From the NCBI GenBank assembly GCA_037157565.1, contig JAZHRO010000036.1, positions 139,926,501-139,990,500 of the forward strand: a stretch of 64,000 nt of DNA, given 5' to 3'. The notes beneath the pieces are model-generated. The model worked only from the letters and a program-made list of their open reading frames with translations. It searched no databases and had not been told where the DNA came from. The translations under genes were made by a program, and so were the position numbers. This DNA is from Thalassia testudinum (Eukaryota > Streptophyta > Magnoliopsida > Alismatales > Hydrocharitaceae). Positions 46,273 through 57,201 of this stretch are shown here, piece after piece. Position 1 is the stretch's first letter. Every line of letters starts with the position of its first letter.

Positions 46273-47255
46273 CCAATGGGCATTCTAGAAGCTATTAATT
46301 CACAATTTCTGATTTACTGCTGACTTAATCCCTTCTCTTTCGTTGTGTAGGCATAGGAAAACAAGAAGGAACAAGCAGCCATACAACAACCACAATAAGG
46401 GACAGGTAATTTTCTATCCTCTCTTTTAAGCCCCTAAAATTCTAAAGAGGAAGAAAAAGAAAAGCAATCTAGGGGTTACCTGTCTTTCATACATAGTAAA
46501 TCATAAGAGTTGCCTGTTTTTCAATTTCAACACGTTCTATCTGTATATCCACTAAAGGTAATTAGGGCTAAAACCTTCTTTCTTGAGCCCTAGTTACCCA
46601 ATCTAACTGGACCAATTAGAGTCAACCTAAGACTCAAAGCTAGGGTTTTAGAGACACACCTTCTAATCAAGAATTGAAAATTCCGAAAAGAAGTGTGCCT
46701 AGGCCATTGCTTGAAAAAATCTATTAAGAGAAACCCTAAGCAATCCGGCTCTTAAGTCACTTGAACCTTAAAAGACAAGACCTAATAAGCTCTCACAGGA
46801 ACTAATAGGTGAAGTTGATCCCTTGATCAACCAACCTTTAAATTAGGTCACTCTTTTGCACTCAAAGGTTAAAAGTTCAAGTGAAACCCTAAGCACCTTG
46901 ATCCTAATTAAAAGTGGTAGACTTAAGAGGTCAAGGTCCTCATTCTGGTCTACCTGGAATCTCAGTGACAAGAAAGGTCGGGTGGGGGAAACCCTGTAAC
47001 CCGTGGGGGCGCTCTACCGTGTAGGGGTCTTCACGGGACTCACCCTCTCTGGCTGCCCAGGTAATTCTTAAGTGGACGACCTTCTGATTAGGGGGTATCA
47101 TTCGCCCTTCACCTCTATAGTCACCCAACATTTTGGGTGTCTTGATTGGGTCCAGCACCTGCTAACCTCGTCTAATCCATCAGTGTATGTTTGGTAGGAG
47201 GTCCTTGAAACCTCCTCTAGAAATTCACTCTCCCAGAGGCTAGGCCTCGGTACCC
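46273..47255 (+). other. Athila leader, no gene
   Basis: About 1 kb with AAACCCTAAGC-type words and no sustained frame, ending just before the gag start. Confidence 0.6.
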
Positions 47256-49132
47256 TTGTTTGTGCAACAACCTCTTCACATAGACCTCTCTTCTGATTCT
47301 GAACCCAATTCCCCTTCTTCTACAATGGCTCAGCCTGTTGAAGAAGAGAATAATCTTGAGCACCAACTCCAGCGACTCAATGATCTCTTCCAGAACTTCA
47401 TGAACCCACCGCAACGTCCCATGATACGAGATCACTATAATCCTGCTACGGTGGCAATTGAGCCTCGAGTCAGAATCTCGACTGGAGGACCTGATTCCGA
47501 GTTGAAGCCCAACATGATCCACGCCATACCCAAATTCTATGGGCTTAACTCTGAAGACCCCTTCCAGTACATCAAACAGCTTAAGCATCTGGGCCAGACC
47601 TTCGGGTCAGATGCACAGAATCAGGATATCCTACTTATGAAGATGTTCTATTTCTCCCTTATGGACAAAGCATCCCATTGGTATCTGACACAGACCTGCC
47701 CGATCAACACTTGGGAGGAACTTCAGTCTGAGTTCTTGAAGAAGTTCTTCCTCGTTGGTCGGTCTAATGCTTTTCACCATCAGATTGCTCACTTCACGCA
47801 ACAGATGGAAGAACCTCTTCATGAGGCATGGGATCATTTTTAGGATCTCATGAGAAAGTGCCCCCATCACAGAGTTCCTAAATGGGAACAAGTCCAGTCT
47901 TTTTACCAAGGACTCCATGAAGACATCAGACTGTTCGTCAATGCAACTTATGGAGGGAATATCATGGGTCAACATGAAGACACAGTGTGGGAGATTCTCG
48001 AGAATATGTGCGAGAACTCCATCAATAATGACTCCATGGGATTATTCGACCGGATGAATACCCGCGCAGCGACGAACCTTAGGGGAGCACATGAGACGCA
48101 AGGCCTATTCGCATCAGTCAACCTGGAATTAATGGCCAGTCGATTAGACAAGGTCTCTATCATTGAAAAAAGGTGGATGAGCTGACTCAGCACTTGCAGC
48201 GAGCCACCTCTACGTAGAACTCCTTCGCACAGCCCCCTCCCGCACGAGAAACTGTGCAGCACATTTTCCACTGACCTTCTCCTGGGATGGACTCGTATCC
48301 ACCCCCATCTGACTCCAGGATCGGAGGGACCTCCGATCCTTTCTATTCCTGTCGGGGGAGCCCTACTCCCCCATTCTCCGACTTTTCTGAGGCTCCTTAG
48401 ACCTACGAGGACCTCAACGCCATCCAGAATGGCTCATTTTCCAACACCTACAATCCTGGATGGCGAAACCATCCCAATTTCCAGTGGATGGGAAATTCTC
48501 AGAATCCGGGACCACCTTTTCAGCCCCGTCCACAAGCACCTCGTCCTTATCAGCCGCCTCAGCCTTGACCCAACCCCACTTATCCATCCGGGCCAAACCA
48601 AGATCAAATGTCCCTTATCCTCCAGATTCTGGCTAACATTCAGAGAACGAATGCAGCTATCTAGAAGCAACATAAGGACGAAATCACAGAGGTCCGAAAT
48701 CAACTTGCCCAATTGGCAAATTCTCGCCAACCTGGCACTCTTCCTTCTCAGCCTCTTCCTAACCCTAATAGCGTGCCGACCCAGCGGCGTGTTATGAACC
48801 TAAACCCAGGCCAAGCACACATGGTCTATCAAGCCCCTTCTATTCCTTCACCTGACGGGATGGAAGCTTCAACTTCTTATGCGGGTTACCAACAGCAGCA
48901 GGCTATTCTACCAACCCCTAACCAAAACCAAGCAGGAATAAATTCTGTAACAACTCGTAGTAGTAAGACAACCCAAGATCCACCTTATCCAGACCACTGC
49001 AAGCCTGGTAGTGACCCAAACCCTAGGACAATCATCCAGGATGTTCCTATCCTTGTCCCAAATCAAAAACCTGAACCTATCCTAAAGGAACCAACCAAGG
49101 TTCCATTTCCAGAGGCCTTGACCAAGGGATAG
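47256..49132 (+). pseudogene. Athila gag polyprotein, disrupted
   Basis: The Met at 47256 opens a 195-codon frame. It contains the retrotrans_gag core: IPKFYGLNSEDPFQYIKQL (about residues 92-110), LLMKMFYFSLMDKASHWYL (128-146), and FLKKFFLVGRSNAFHHQIAHF (162-182). One TAG at 47841 interrupts EAWDHF...DLMRKCPHH. After an A6 run at 48166 the frame changes, and the C-terminal spacer (FSNTYNPGWRNHPNF, then the Gln/Pro-rich QPQP region, MNLNPGQ, INSVTTRSSK) continues with four or more stops to 49132. No zinc knuckle is visible, as is usual for this group. Gag would form the cytoplasmic particle; no intact product is possible here. Confidence 0.9.
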
Positions 49133-49732
49133 TGGGCAACCAAACCCGTGGCTCCTGAGGAGGACCTGGTCAAGCTTTTTGAGTAGGTCCAAATAAACAT
49201 CCCCTTGATGGATGCGATCCACCACGTACCAGCTTACGCACGATTTTTGAAGAACGTGTGTATACCTCAGCGTAAGCCGAGAACCAAGAGTGGGAGTTCA
49301 ATTGTACTGTCAGAGCAAGCCAGCTCTGTAATCCTGAGTAGACTCCCACCCAAGGCAAAAGACCCAGTCACTCCCCTGATTTCATGTAAGATCGGTGAAA
49401 CCTAGTTCGATAGAGCATTATTGGACCTAAGTACCTCCATAAACTTGATACCCACATCCCTACTTAACCATCTAGAAGAATCTAAGCTAAAACCAACCGA
49501 GGTGACATTGCAGTTAGCAGATCGATCTATCAAGTCACCTAAAGGGATTCTTGAGGATGTTATTGTGAGGGTGAGGGATTTCTACTTCCCTGTAGATTTC
49601 ATAGTTTTAGATATGGACGCACCTGAAAACCCAAGGGATACACCAATCATACTAGGGAGACCTTTTCTGGCTACTGCAAGGGCCAATATAAGTTGTGAAG
49701 AGGGCCAAATAGAACTAAAATTTGGGAACTAG
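49133..49732 (+). pseudogene. Athila aspartic protease region, active site altered
   Basis: In the same frame as the gag C-terminal part. It contains IPLMDAIHHVPAYARFLKNV, then PPKAKDP, then the catalytic loop RALLDLSTSINLIPTSLL, then LQLADRSIKSPKGILEDVIVRV, FYFPVDFIVLDMDAP, and IILGRPFLATARANI. The order and spacing are typical of the retropepsin domain of Athila/Tat. The D-L-S-T active-site loop has Ser (AGT) where the family has Gly, a likely G-to-A change. TAG stops are at 49130, 49183, 49403 and 49730. Confidence 0.88.
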
Positions 49733-50218
49733 ACTCTCAAAATTGATATCTTTAAGGCCCAACAAGGGATCAATTGTGGTGTCATTGAACAAATCTGTGA
49801 TATTAGAGCTGTGGTTGATGAACCACAACTTGAGGACAACATGAATATTCCTCATCAACCACAAGAGGATCTTGAACCGCAATTAGAGGAGTCGGACCTT
49901 GATCTAGACAAACCTATAACTCCTACCCTTGTACCCCACACTCACTTTGAACCACCCGCTGCTGCTGATAACCCCATTCTTGAACTCAAACCCCTTCCTG
50001 ATCATTTAAAATACGTCTTTTTGGGTTCTAATCAGACATTTCCTGTGATTATAAACTCCAAACTCACACCTAATCAGGAATCCTGTCTGATTACTGTTCT
50101 CCAACAACATCGCAGAGCCATTGGTTGGACTCTCGATGATTTAAGTGGAATAAGTTCCTCTTATTACACACACCGTATCTATTCTGAAGAGGGCGCACGA
50201 CCTTCTCGTGAAATGTAG
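49733..50218 (+). pseudogene. Athila protease-RT linker
   Basis: An acidic, proline-rich spacer (EPQLEESDLDLDKP) followed by the conserved start of the RT domain: LELKPLPDHLKYVFLG, FPVIINSKLTPNQESCLI, HRRAIGWTLDDLSGISSSYYTHRI. It ends in a TAG at 50216 directly before RRLNPNLQEVVKKE. Confidence 0.85.
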
Positions 50219-50764
50219 AGACGTTTGAATCCCAATCTGCAGGAGGTCGTGAAGAAGGAGATCATTAAGTGGTTAGATGCAGGGATTATCTACCCGATCT
50301 CCGACAATCATTGGGTGAGCCCAATCCAGGTTGTGCCTAAGAAGGTAGGGCTCACCACCATCACAACTGAAATCGGAGAGGTCATACCCACCCGTATAGC
50401 CAATTCGTGGAGACTCTACATAGATTACCGAAGACTTAATTCCTCCACGAAGAAGGATCATTTTCCACTACCATTCATTGATCAGATTCTCGAGAAGTTA
50501 GCGGGAAATAGATTCTTCTGCTTTCTTGACGGGTACTCCGGTTACAACCAAGTGGCGATTCATCCAGAGGACCAAGAGAAGACCACATTCACCTGCCCCT
50601 TCGGGACGTACGCGTTTCGAAGGATGCCTTTCGGTCTCTGCAATGCACCCGCGACTTTTCAGCGATGCATGCTTGCCATATTCTCTGATATGGTAGGTGA
50701 TTATCTGGAAGTCTTCATGGATGACTTCTCAATTTTTGGGGCATCATTTGATGATTGCCTCTAG
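50219..50764 (+). pseudogene. Athila reverse transcriptase domain
   Basis: From the Met at 50225 a 179-codon frame carries the RT motifs in order. These are LDAGIIYPISDNHWVSPIQVVPKK (residues 17-40), SWRLYIDYRRLN (61-72), DHFPLPFIDQILEKLAG (78-94), FLDGYSGYNQV with catalytic D102, FGTYAFRRMPFGLCNAPATFQRCM (126-149), and FMDDFSIFG with D166-D167. The three catalytic aspartates are intact. FMDDFS rather than YxDD is the Athila/Tat signature. A TAG and a frameshift near 50760 separate it from the thumb. The enzyme would copy element RNA inside the particle. Confidence 0.95.
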
Positions 50765-51642
50765 CACTGGTTCACATACTCAGGCGTTGCATTGACGTAA
50801 ATCTAGTTCTTTCCTGTGAAAAGAGCCACTTTATGGTACCTGAGGGGATCATCCTGGGACACTTAATTTCTGAGAAAGGCAACCAAGTGGATCGAGCCAA
50901 GGTTGATCTGATTTCTAGACTTCCCATGCCTAGCTCAATCAGGGACATCCGATCTTTTCTGGGGCACTTCGATTTTTACCGTCGTTTCATCCCTAATTTC
51001 TCTAAAATCATGCGCCCCTTGACTACTCTTCTCTCCAAGGATGTACCCTTTGAGATTTCCAAGGAATGCACTCAAGCTTTTGAGAACCTTCGTGACCAAG
51101 TCACCTAAGCCCCAATCCTACAATCCCCTGATTGGTCTCAACCCTTTGAGATCATGTGCGATGCATCTGACTTTGCTGTAGGAGCAGTTCTGGGGTAGAA
51201 GATTAACGGGAAACCCGTGGTCATCTACTACGCTAGCAAGACACTTGACGAGGCTCAGCGTAACTACACGGTTATGAAGAAAGAGCTGCTAGCCCTAGTA
51301 TTTGCCCTCGAAAAATTCCAATCTTATCTCCAAGGTTCCCACGTCATAATCTACTCGGATCACACAGCTGTGAGGCATCTCCTTGCTAAGAAGGACGCGA
51401 AGCCTCGATTAATCCGATGGATCTTACTGTTGCAAGAATTTGACCTCAAGATTCGCAACAAGGTGGGAAGACAGAACGTGGTAGCTGACCACTTGTCTCG
51501 CCTTCCTTCTAAGATCATCGACCCTTCTGGACCTATCACGGAGCATTTTCCTGATGAGCACCTCTTGACTATTGGTACTAAGCTTCCATGGTTTGCTGAT
51601 ATAGTAAACTACTTGGCATCTTATCAGATCTCGTCTGATTAG
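50755..51642 (+). pseudogene. Athila RT thumb and RNase H
   Basis: After the frameshift the frame gives LSCEKSHFMVPEGIILGHLIS, IRDIRSFLGHFDFYRRFIPNFSKI (RT C-terminus), then RNase H: EIMCDASDFAVGAVLG (first Asp), NYTVMKKELLALVFALEKF (Glu), IIYSDHTAVRHLL (Asp), and RNKVGRQNVVADHLSRL. The catalytic residues appear conserved. TAA at 51106, TAG at 51196 and TAG at 51640 interrupt it in frame. Confidence 0.93.
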
Positions 51643-52734
51643 CTGACGGCCAAGAAAGACAAGTTGCGCTCCGATGCCAAGTACTACATCTGGGAAGACC
51701 CGTACCTTTTCCGCATAGGTGCTGACCAAGTCATCCGACGATGTGTCTCGAAGGGTGAAATCAATGACATTCTCTCCTTTTGCCATGACCAGGCATGTGG
51801 TGGCCACTTCTCTGGGCACAAAATCGCATCAAAAATCCTTCAGTGTGGCTTTTACTGGCCCACTATCTTCAAGGACGCATGCAGTCACTGTAAGGCATAC
51901 AGTCGTTACCAAACTTTGGGCAACATGAGCAACCGTGACTTGATTCCTTTACAGCCGATTCTCGTATGCGAGATTTTTAATATTTGGGGGATTAATTTTA
52001 TGGGTCCCTTTCCTATTTCGGATGGCTTCGAGTACATTTTACTCGCTGTGGACTACATGTCTAAATGGATCGAAGCCATTCCGACCCAAACCTGTGATCA
52101 CAAGATTGTCATCAAATTCATTCATCAAAATATCTTCTCACGGTTCGAGATTCCTCGTGCAATCATCTTTGATGGAGGGACCCATTTTACCAATGCTCAG
52201 TTCAGGTCACTAATGACCAAATACAGGGTGTCTCACCGAATCTCTACTCCTTACCACCCCCAGACTAATGGTCTAGCTGAGCTACCAAATCCGGAGATCA
52301 AGAAAATCCTATAGGTTACTGTTCGACCTGACAGAAAGGACTAGTCATCCCGACTTTCGGAAGCTTTGTAGACTTATAGGATCGCCCACAAGACCCAATT
52401 AGGCATGTCTCCTTTTAGACTGGTGTACGGGAAGGCATGTCACCTTCCCGTCAAACTGGAGCACAAAGCCTATTGGGTAGTACGGAGCTGCAACTTAGAT
52501 CTTTCTAAGGCTGAAACCCACAGAAAGCTTCAGATAAGCGAGATTGAGGAATTACGCCTTGATGCGTATGAGAACTCGCAAATCTACAAAGAGTGGGTTA
52601 AAGCCTTTCATGGCATGCACATATCTAGAAAGATCTTCCACCCTGGTCAGAAGGACCTACTCTTCAATGCCCTACTCAAACTCTTCCTTAGGAAACTACA
52701 ATCCAAGTGGGTCGAACCATATCTTGTCCGATAG
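51643..52734 (+). pseudogene. Athila integrase, zinc finger and catalytic Asp lost
   Basis: Numbered from the Met at 51664: the N-terminal zinc domain has FCHDQACGGHFSGHK and GFYWPTIFKDA. The two zinc-binding Cys of the usual CxxCQ are Tyr79 and Tyr82 (TAC codons at 51898 and 51907). The core has INFMGPFPISDGFEYILLAVDY, with Asn111 (AAT, 51994) where the first catalytic Asp is expected. It then has IIFDGGTHF with Asp170 and STPYHPQTNGLAEL with Glu206. After stops at 52312, 52342 and 52369 the C-terminal part (GMSPFRLVYGKACHLPVKLEHKAYW) continues to 52734. Integrase would insert the DNA copy; this one cannot. Confidence 0.93.
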
Positions 52735-53130
52735 ATTTTTGGAAATGGAGCCGTCGAAATCAGTCCTCTCAGCCACGATTTCGAACCTTTCATCGTGAAC
52801 GATCAAAGACTCAAACCGTTCATTGATGTAACCAGTACAGATTTGGTTGAGTCATCATTTATCCTTTGTTCTCCCTGAGCTTATTGCGCCCAGCTGATGG
52901 CGTAAAACTTAGCGCTTAACAGGAGGCAGCCCGTCATTCTTTTTGAAAAACCTGAAACCTTTTTTGACATTTCTTTGCACTTTATATTCATCCTTTAGGA
53001 CAGCCAACTTCACCTCAGGTACCCATACCTGAGATTAGAAATCATCCGCAACAGTCACCTCGACCCATCCACTCACCAAATACCTATCCTAATGCATGAA
53101 CCAAGCCAAGTAAAAACCCACCTAATGTAT

Positions 53131-53164
53131 AATGAGGACATTGCAAATCTTAGGCATGGGGGGG
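53131..53164 (+). promoter_or_regulatory. Post-pol motif with internal polypurine-like tract (Athila)
   Basis: AATGAGGACATT, then AGGCATGGGGGGG. The G-tract copies the true polypurine tract AGGCATGGGGG at 54390, and lies 1239 bases upstream of the 3' LTR. In element A the same pair is 1230 bases apart. Confidence 0.6.
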
Positions 53165-54389
53165 TATAAAAGTGCACTAAAATAACAAGGAAAAGGTTTC
53201 AACAAAAAAATCCGCATATACGAAAAAAAAGAGAGGAAGAAAGTGCTGGTAAACTTTATAGAAGGAGGAGAAAAAGAACAAAATGATAAAAAGGAGCACA
53301 AAATGAAAGAAAAGGGATAGTCATTAGTAAGAAATTAAGGAATTAACCTAAGTTCTAAACCACATTAAGGAAAAGAAAAAGGAAAGTGTACAACAAGATT
53401 AGTAAGAATGCAAACCTTAGGCATTCTTGGATAAACTCTTAGTACCCGTTAAGATCTAGATATTCCTCAAGAGGTTGAGGAAAATGAAAAGCTTAAGTAT
53501 TAGGTCCAAGGCTTAGGGAGTATTCGGCCTTGTTAACTAACTTTCGGTTTACGGGACTCAGTAACCTAAGCACCCAAATTCACACACACAGTCTGGTTCA
53601 GTGAGCATAAATATCAAAATCACGCAGAAGCGTTTCAAATATTCTAAAAATGTCACCTAAATTAGGAGCAGTCGATCAACACAAGTTGATTTGGATGAGT
53701 TCCCGGTGCGGAGAGGTGGTAAATTCCCCTCGAAGATGCGTAACAACATATCATCTCCTCGGTGCTTGTCTCCTAGGATATTTACATATCCTACCGGGGG
53801 CATGTAAGCACTCTGCTGGTTCAGATTCCATGGATGGCCTTATCACGAAGTATCAATTGCCAAGGTCTGAATTTGACCATGAAACACCATGGACAGGATT
53901 ATCTCGAAATCTCAAAAGCCTGGGTTCTGGGGGTTACCATGGGCGGTGCTATCTCGAAGCATCAACTGCCAGGGACCCTTGAGGATTGATGATGGGGAAA
54001 AGGAATTCGATACAGATCATGTTATGAAGCCAATCCTAAGCTAGAATTAAAAAGAGAGAGAAAACTCTCCAAACAAATAAATCTTCGATCTCTCTCTTAC
54101 AAAATGCACTGCAAACTGAACCAAGGCTAAAAATATCTCAAGCACGGGTGCTTTAACCACAGAGTCCAATAAACTTTAAGTTAGTTCCTGTAGGCCTTAA
54201 AAACTTTTGCTAAAGACTAAGGCTAAAGCTAGACAGATCTAGATCTTGGTTGGTACTAGAGTACCTTTTAGGCCTATGATTGACATTCTGACCTAATCAA
54301 GGATACAAAAAGAAAAGCACTTATCAAAATTTGATGGAAGAAATTCATGGTCTAGAACAAAGGTTAAAACCTTAAATTTTTACTAAGCT

Positions 54390-54402
54390 AGGCATGGGGG
54401 TA
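54390..54402 (+). promoter_or_regulatory. Polypurine tract of Athila
   Basis: AGGCATGGGGGTA immediately before the 3' LTR, identical to the tract of element A at 27735. Confidence 0.85.
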
Positions 54403-57196
54403 TGATGAGAACCTCATCATGAACCCTAACTAGCACATTTTGACCTAAATAAGTATACAAAAGCTCCTATAAAACCTAAGGGAAAGCCTAAATCAAAGAA
54501 CTATAAATTTGAGCATAAAGCAACTCACAAGGGGTAAAACTGTAATTTTACCAATGCAGTACACAAACGGGATGTCTAAGGTCCTAAACACAAGTCAAAT
54601 GGGCTTAATAAGAGAGAAAGTGAGATGATTTGATCTGAAAGGGTTATAGCGGCATCTAGGAATTAAATGACATTCTTTAACCCTAAAGCAAACCTGCTTT
54701 AATTCATGAATTTTCAAGCAAGATAAAAATCAACTAAACCTTCTAAAATTCATAAAAAAATATCCCCTGGGATTTAGAACCTTCAATTTGGCCATTGGAA
54801 CCTATCTTGACCTAGATTGAGAACCATACCCAACTTTTGACCTAATTTGGGTTTTTATGAAAATTGACCAGTCAAATGTGGTCAAACCTAAAATAAAACT
54901 TCACCATTGGATTCCTTAGGTCCAAATTATGTTTTTACCAAAATTTGGACCTAAGGGAAGGCCATTTTGACCTACTTTACAAATTTGTCCTCAAGAATTA
55001 CTTTTTGACCCTTAACTTTTTGAACCCTTGCACTTAACCCCTCAACTTTCCCTTCGTTCTTTGCAAGCCGGTCCCTCTGCCACCCACAGCAACTACCCAT
55101 GCTTCCAACGACTTTGCGCGGAGGATGGCGCCGCTCAGGCTACGAGGACCGACCCTAGAAACGAGGGGGGTCCCCTGCGTTGTCTTCTTCCTCATGGACC
55201 ACCTCCCTTGCCCTGCCGATGCCCATACCTCTTGTGCGAACGCGCGAGAGGCATGGGTCTCTTCTCCGACCATTCTTCGATGACCTGCCCACGCTTCCTC
55301 CTCGAGATCTCCTCCTCGCCAACATCTATTTAAGGAGCGGCAGGGGCTGCTAGTTGAAGCAAGCTAGATTTGGCCAGAGAACTCCCCCAAATTCGTCCCC
55401 ACCTCACCCCGGCCAACAGCCCAACACTTTCAGCGACTCTTCCTCCCTCTTCTCATCGCTCTACCACCATACCAGTGGCAGAGCCAGCTCCGCCATTCTC
55501 CTCCACGCCAGGCCGTACCAACTGGCACTCTCCGACCCCTTCTCTTCGTCACCGCCCCCTCCTCTGGCACTTTCATCTCTAGCGACGGCAAAGACGTGTC
55601 GATCGCCATCTCCTCCCTTTCGTTCTCTTAGCTAGGTAAAAACTCTTCCCCTTACTCTCTCCTTTATTTCCCCTTGTTAATTTATTGTTTCTACCCTTCG
55701 ACCGCCACTGTCCATCGCCACCTTCTCCACCCCTGGCCAGACCTCCGGCGAGGTGCTTCCGTCATTCCACTCACCCATGCAACTCGCCAAACACCTTAGA
55801 AGCTTCACCACTTCCCACTGACCACCTCTCGCCCTTCCACCGACCACACCACCCACAGAAACTACCCCTCGAACAAACCCATCCTCTCGGCCACAGGGCG
55901 ACCTAGGCACGGACGCCTAGGCCACCCTGCAACCAGCCAACCCCCGCCTCACCTTCGCCGTGATACGGCGGAGGTTTTCCGATGTTCTAACGGAGCCGCG
56001 GGGCAATGCTCGTGCTTTCAGGTTCTGCATGCTAGCCGCCATTGACGCGGGCGCGAAGAAGCTTGCTTGCGAGCTCTAGGTCGTGCGCTCCAGGCAGCAG
56101 AGTCCCAGGACGTGTGGATTGGAGTCGCGAATCTTCACAGCCAAGCATTTGTCTCAGCAGGCGACCGAGGCTGTTGCAATTGGAGGGAAGGTCTCCTACG
56201 GGCATGCGAGCAACAACGGGCGGGACATCGATCCCACCTCGTAAATGGCTGGGCGCAACACTTCACATAAATTGAAAAACTGTATTAGGCTTATCGCCTT
56301 CAATACACAGGGGTCAGATCCCTTGCCCACGCACGCAGCGTGCCACGCGCTCGCACCCGGCCTCACCGGCGCTCACGCCTCGCGGGCCTGGGTCCGAACC
56401 CAATTACCCTACCGTGCACTCCTCGCCCACCACCGCACATCGGTGGGCCTGGTCCTAGGCGCGTTACCTAACCCGTATACCCGTGAATGCTCTGGGAGCG
56501 AACCTTTGAGAGAGAAATAGAGAGATGCGGGGCGGGTAGGGGTTAGGTTTTGCCTAACCGTGTAACGTACAGGGAAGCAGGAGAAGAAGAAAGGAGGAGG
56601 AACGACTGAGACTTAGCCGTGCAGAGCGCAGTTGAAAGAAGGCAGAGGAGCAGCTAAAGAAAGAGAAAGAAGACTGGAAGGAGGAAGCTACAGAGAAAGG
56701 AAGATGAAGAAGAGAAATGAAAGAAAGAAGAAGACTCGCAGAAGGAAAAGAGAAGAAAAGGCAAGGCAGAAGCTGAAGAGGAGAGAAGCCAACTGAAGAA
56801 GGAGAAAGCACAGTGCAAGAAGAAGAAGAAGAAGCCGAAGAAGAAGAGCCAGCAAGGCATTGCTGCAAAGGGGTAGATAAGGCATCTGATTCAAAGAATC
56901 AGACGTCCGAGAAAGGAAAGGTAGAGAAAGAAGAGAAGGAAGAGAGAAGAAGAAAGAAAGAAAGAAAAGAAAACAAAGAGAAAAGAATCTTTGTTCACTC
57001 TCTCTCTCTTTAATTTTTGTAAAAGTAGTATATTGAATTGTGAATATGTATGCTTCTAGAATCAAAGTGTGCTCCCTGAGTTCGACCTCGAGATATTTTA
57101 AATTTCGAGTTATAAATTTTTATTTATTTTTGCGGAGAGTTCATCTATATTACAATGAGATATCTGTTAAAACACGATCAAGCCTCCGCAAGAACA
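54403..57196 (+). repeat. 3' LTR of Athila
   Basis: 2794 bases starting with the hairpin TGATGAGAACCTCATCA and ending AAGAACA. TATA-like CTATTTAAGG is at about 55325; the 5' LTR has CTATTTGAGG at the same place. The LTR-end motif CCTGAGTTCGACCTCGAG is at 57077. GC-rich frames at 55028-55910 and purine-rich frames at 56554-57065 are LTR shadows. Confidence 0.93.
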
Positions 57197-57201
57197 ATCC
57201 C

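Larger units (their letters stand above)
52735..54402 (+). other. Athila post-pol noncoding region
   Basis: No env-like frame; the 110-codon frame at 53650-53982 has no domain. Conserved blocks are AGCTGATGGCGTAAAACTTAGCGC (52891) followed by GGAGGCAGCCCG, the AATGAGGACATT motif (53131), a G-rich tract (53152-53164), GTAACCTAAGCACCCAAATTC (53561) and the polypurine tract at 54390. A diverged triplicate lies at 53690-53985: three passages ending in ATCTCGAAG/TATCACGAAG-TATCAATTGCC-type words. Confidence 0.65.
40736..57196 (+). mobile_element. Athila-like Ty3/gypsy retrotransposon, complete but inactive, TSD ATCCC
   Basis: The ends are TGATGAG at 40736 and AAGAACA at 57196, with perfect ATCCC duplications at 40731-40735 and 57197-57201. 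The two LTRs (about 2.8 kb each without the later insertion) are closely similar. The order is LTR, Asp-type primer-binding site, leader, gag, protease, RT, RNase H, integrase, a 1.7 kb noncoding region, polypurine tract, LTR. This is the Athila/Tat gypsy order with the FMDDFSIFG RT motif. I see no env-like frame after integrase. Many stops and two frameshifts make it inactive as it stands. Confidence 0.95.

Noticed and set aside
50225..50764. Reverse transcriptase as possible endogenous pararetrovirus
   Set aside because: FMDDFS motif, gypsy domain order with integrase, LTRs, Asp-type primer-binding site and 5-bp TSD identify an Athila-like retrotransposon.
53690..53985. Triplicated passage in the Athila post-pol region as a coding repeat
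   Set aside because: The 110-codon frame there is broken relative to the repeat units and similar words occur only at DNA level.
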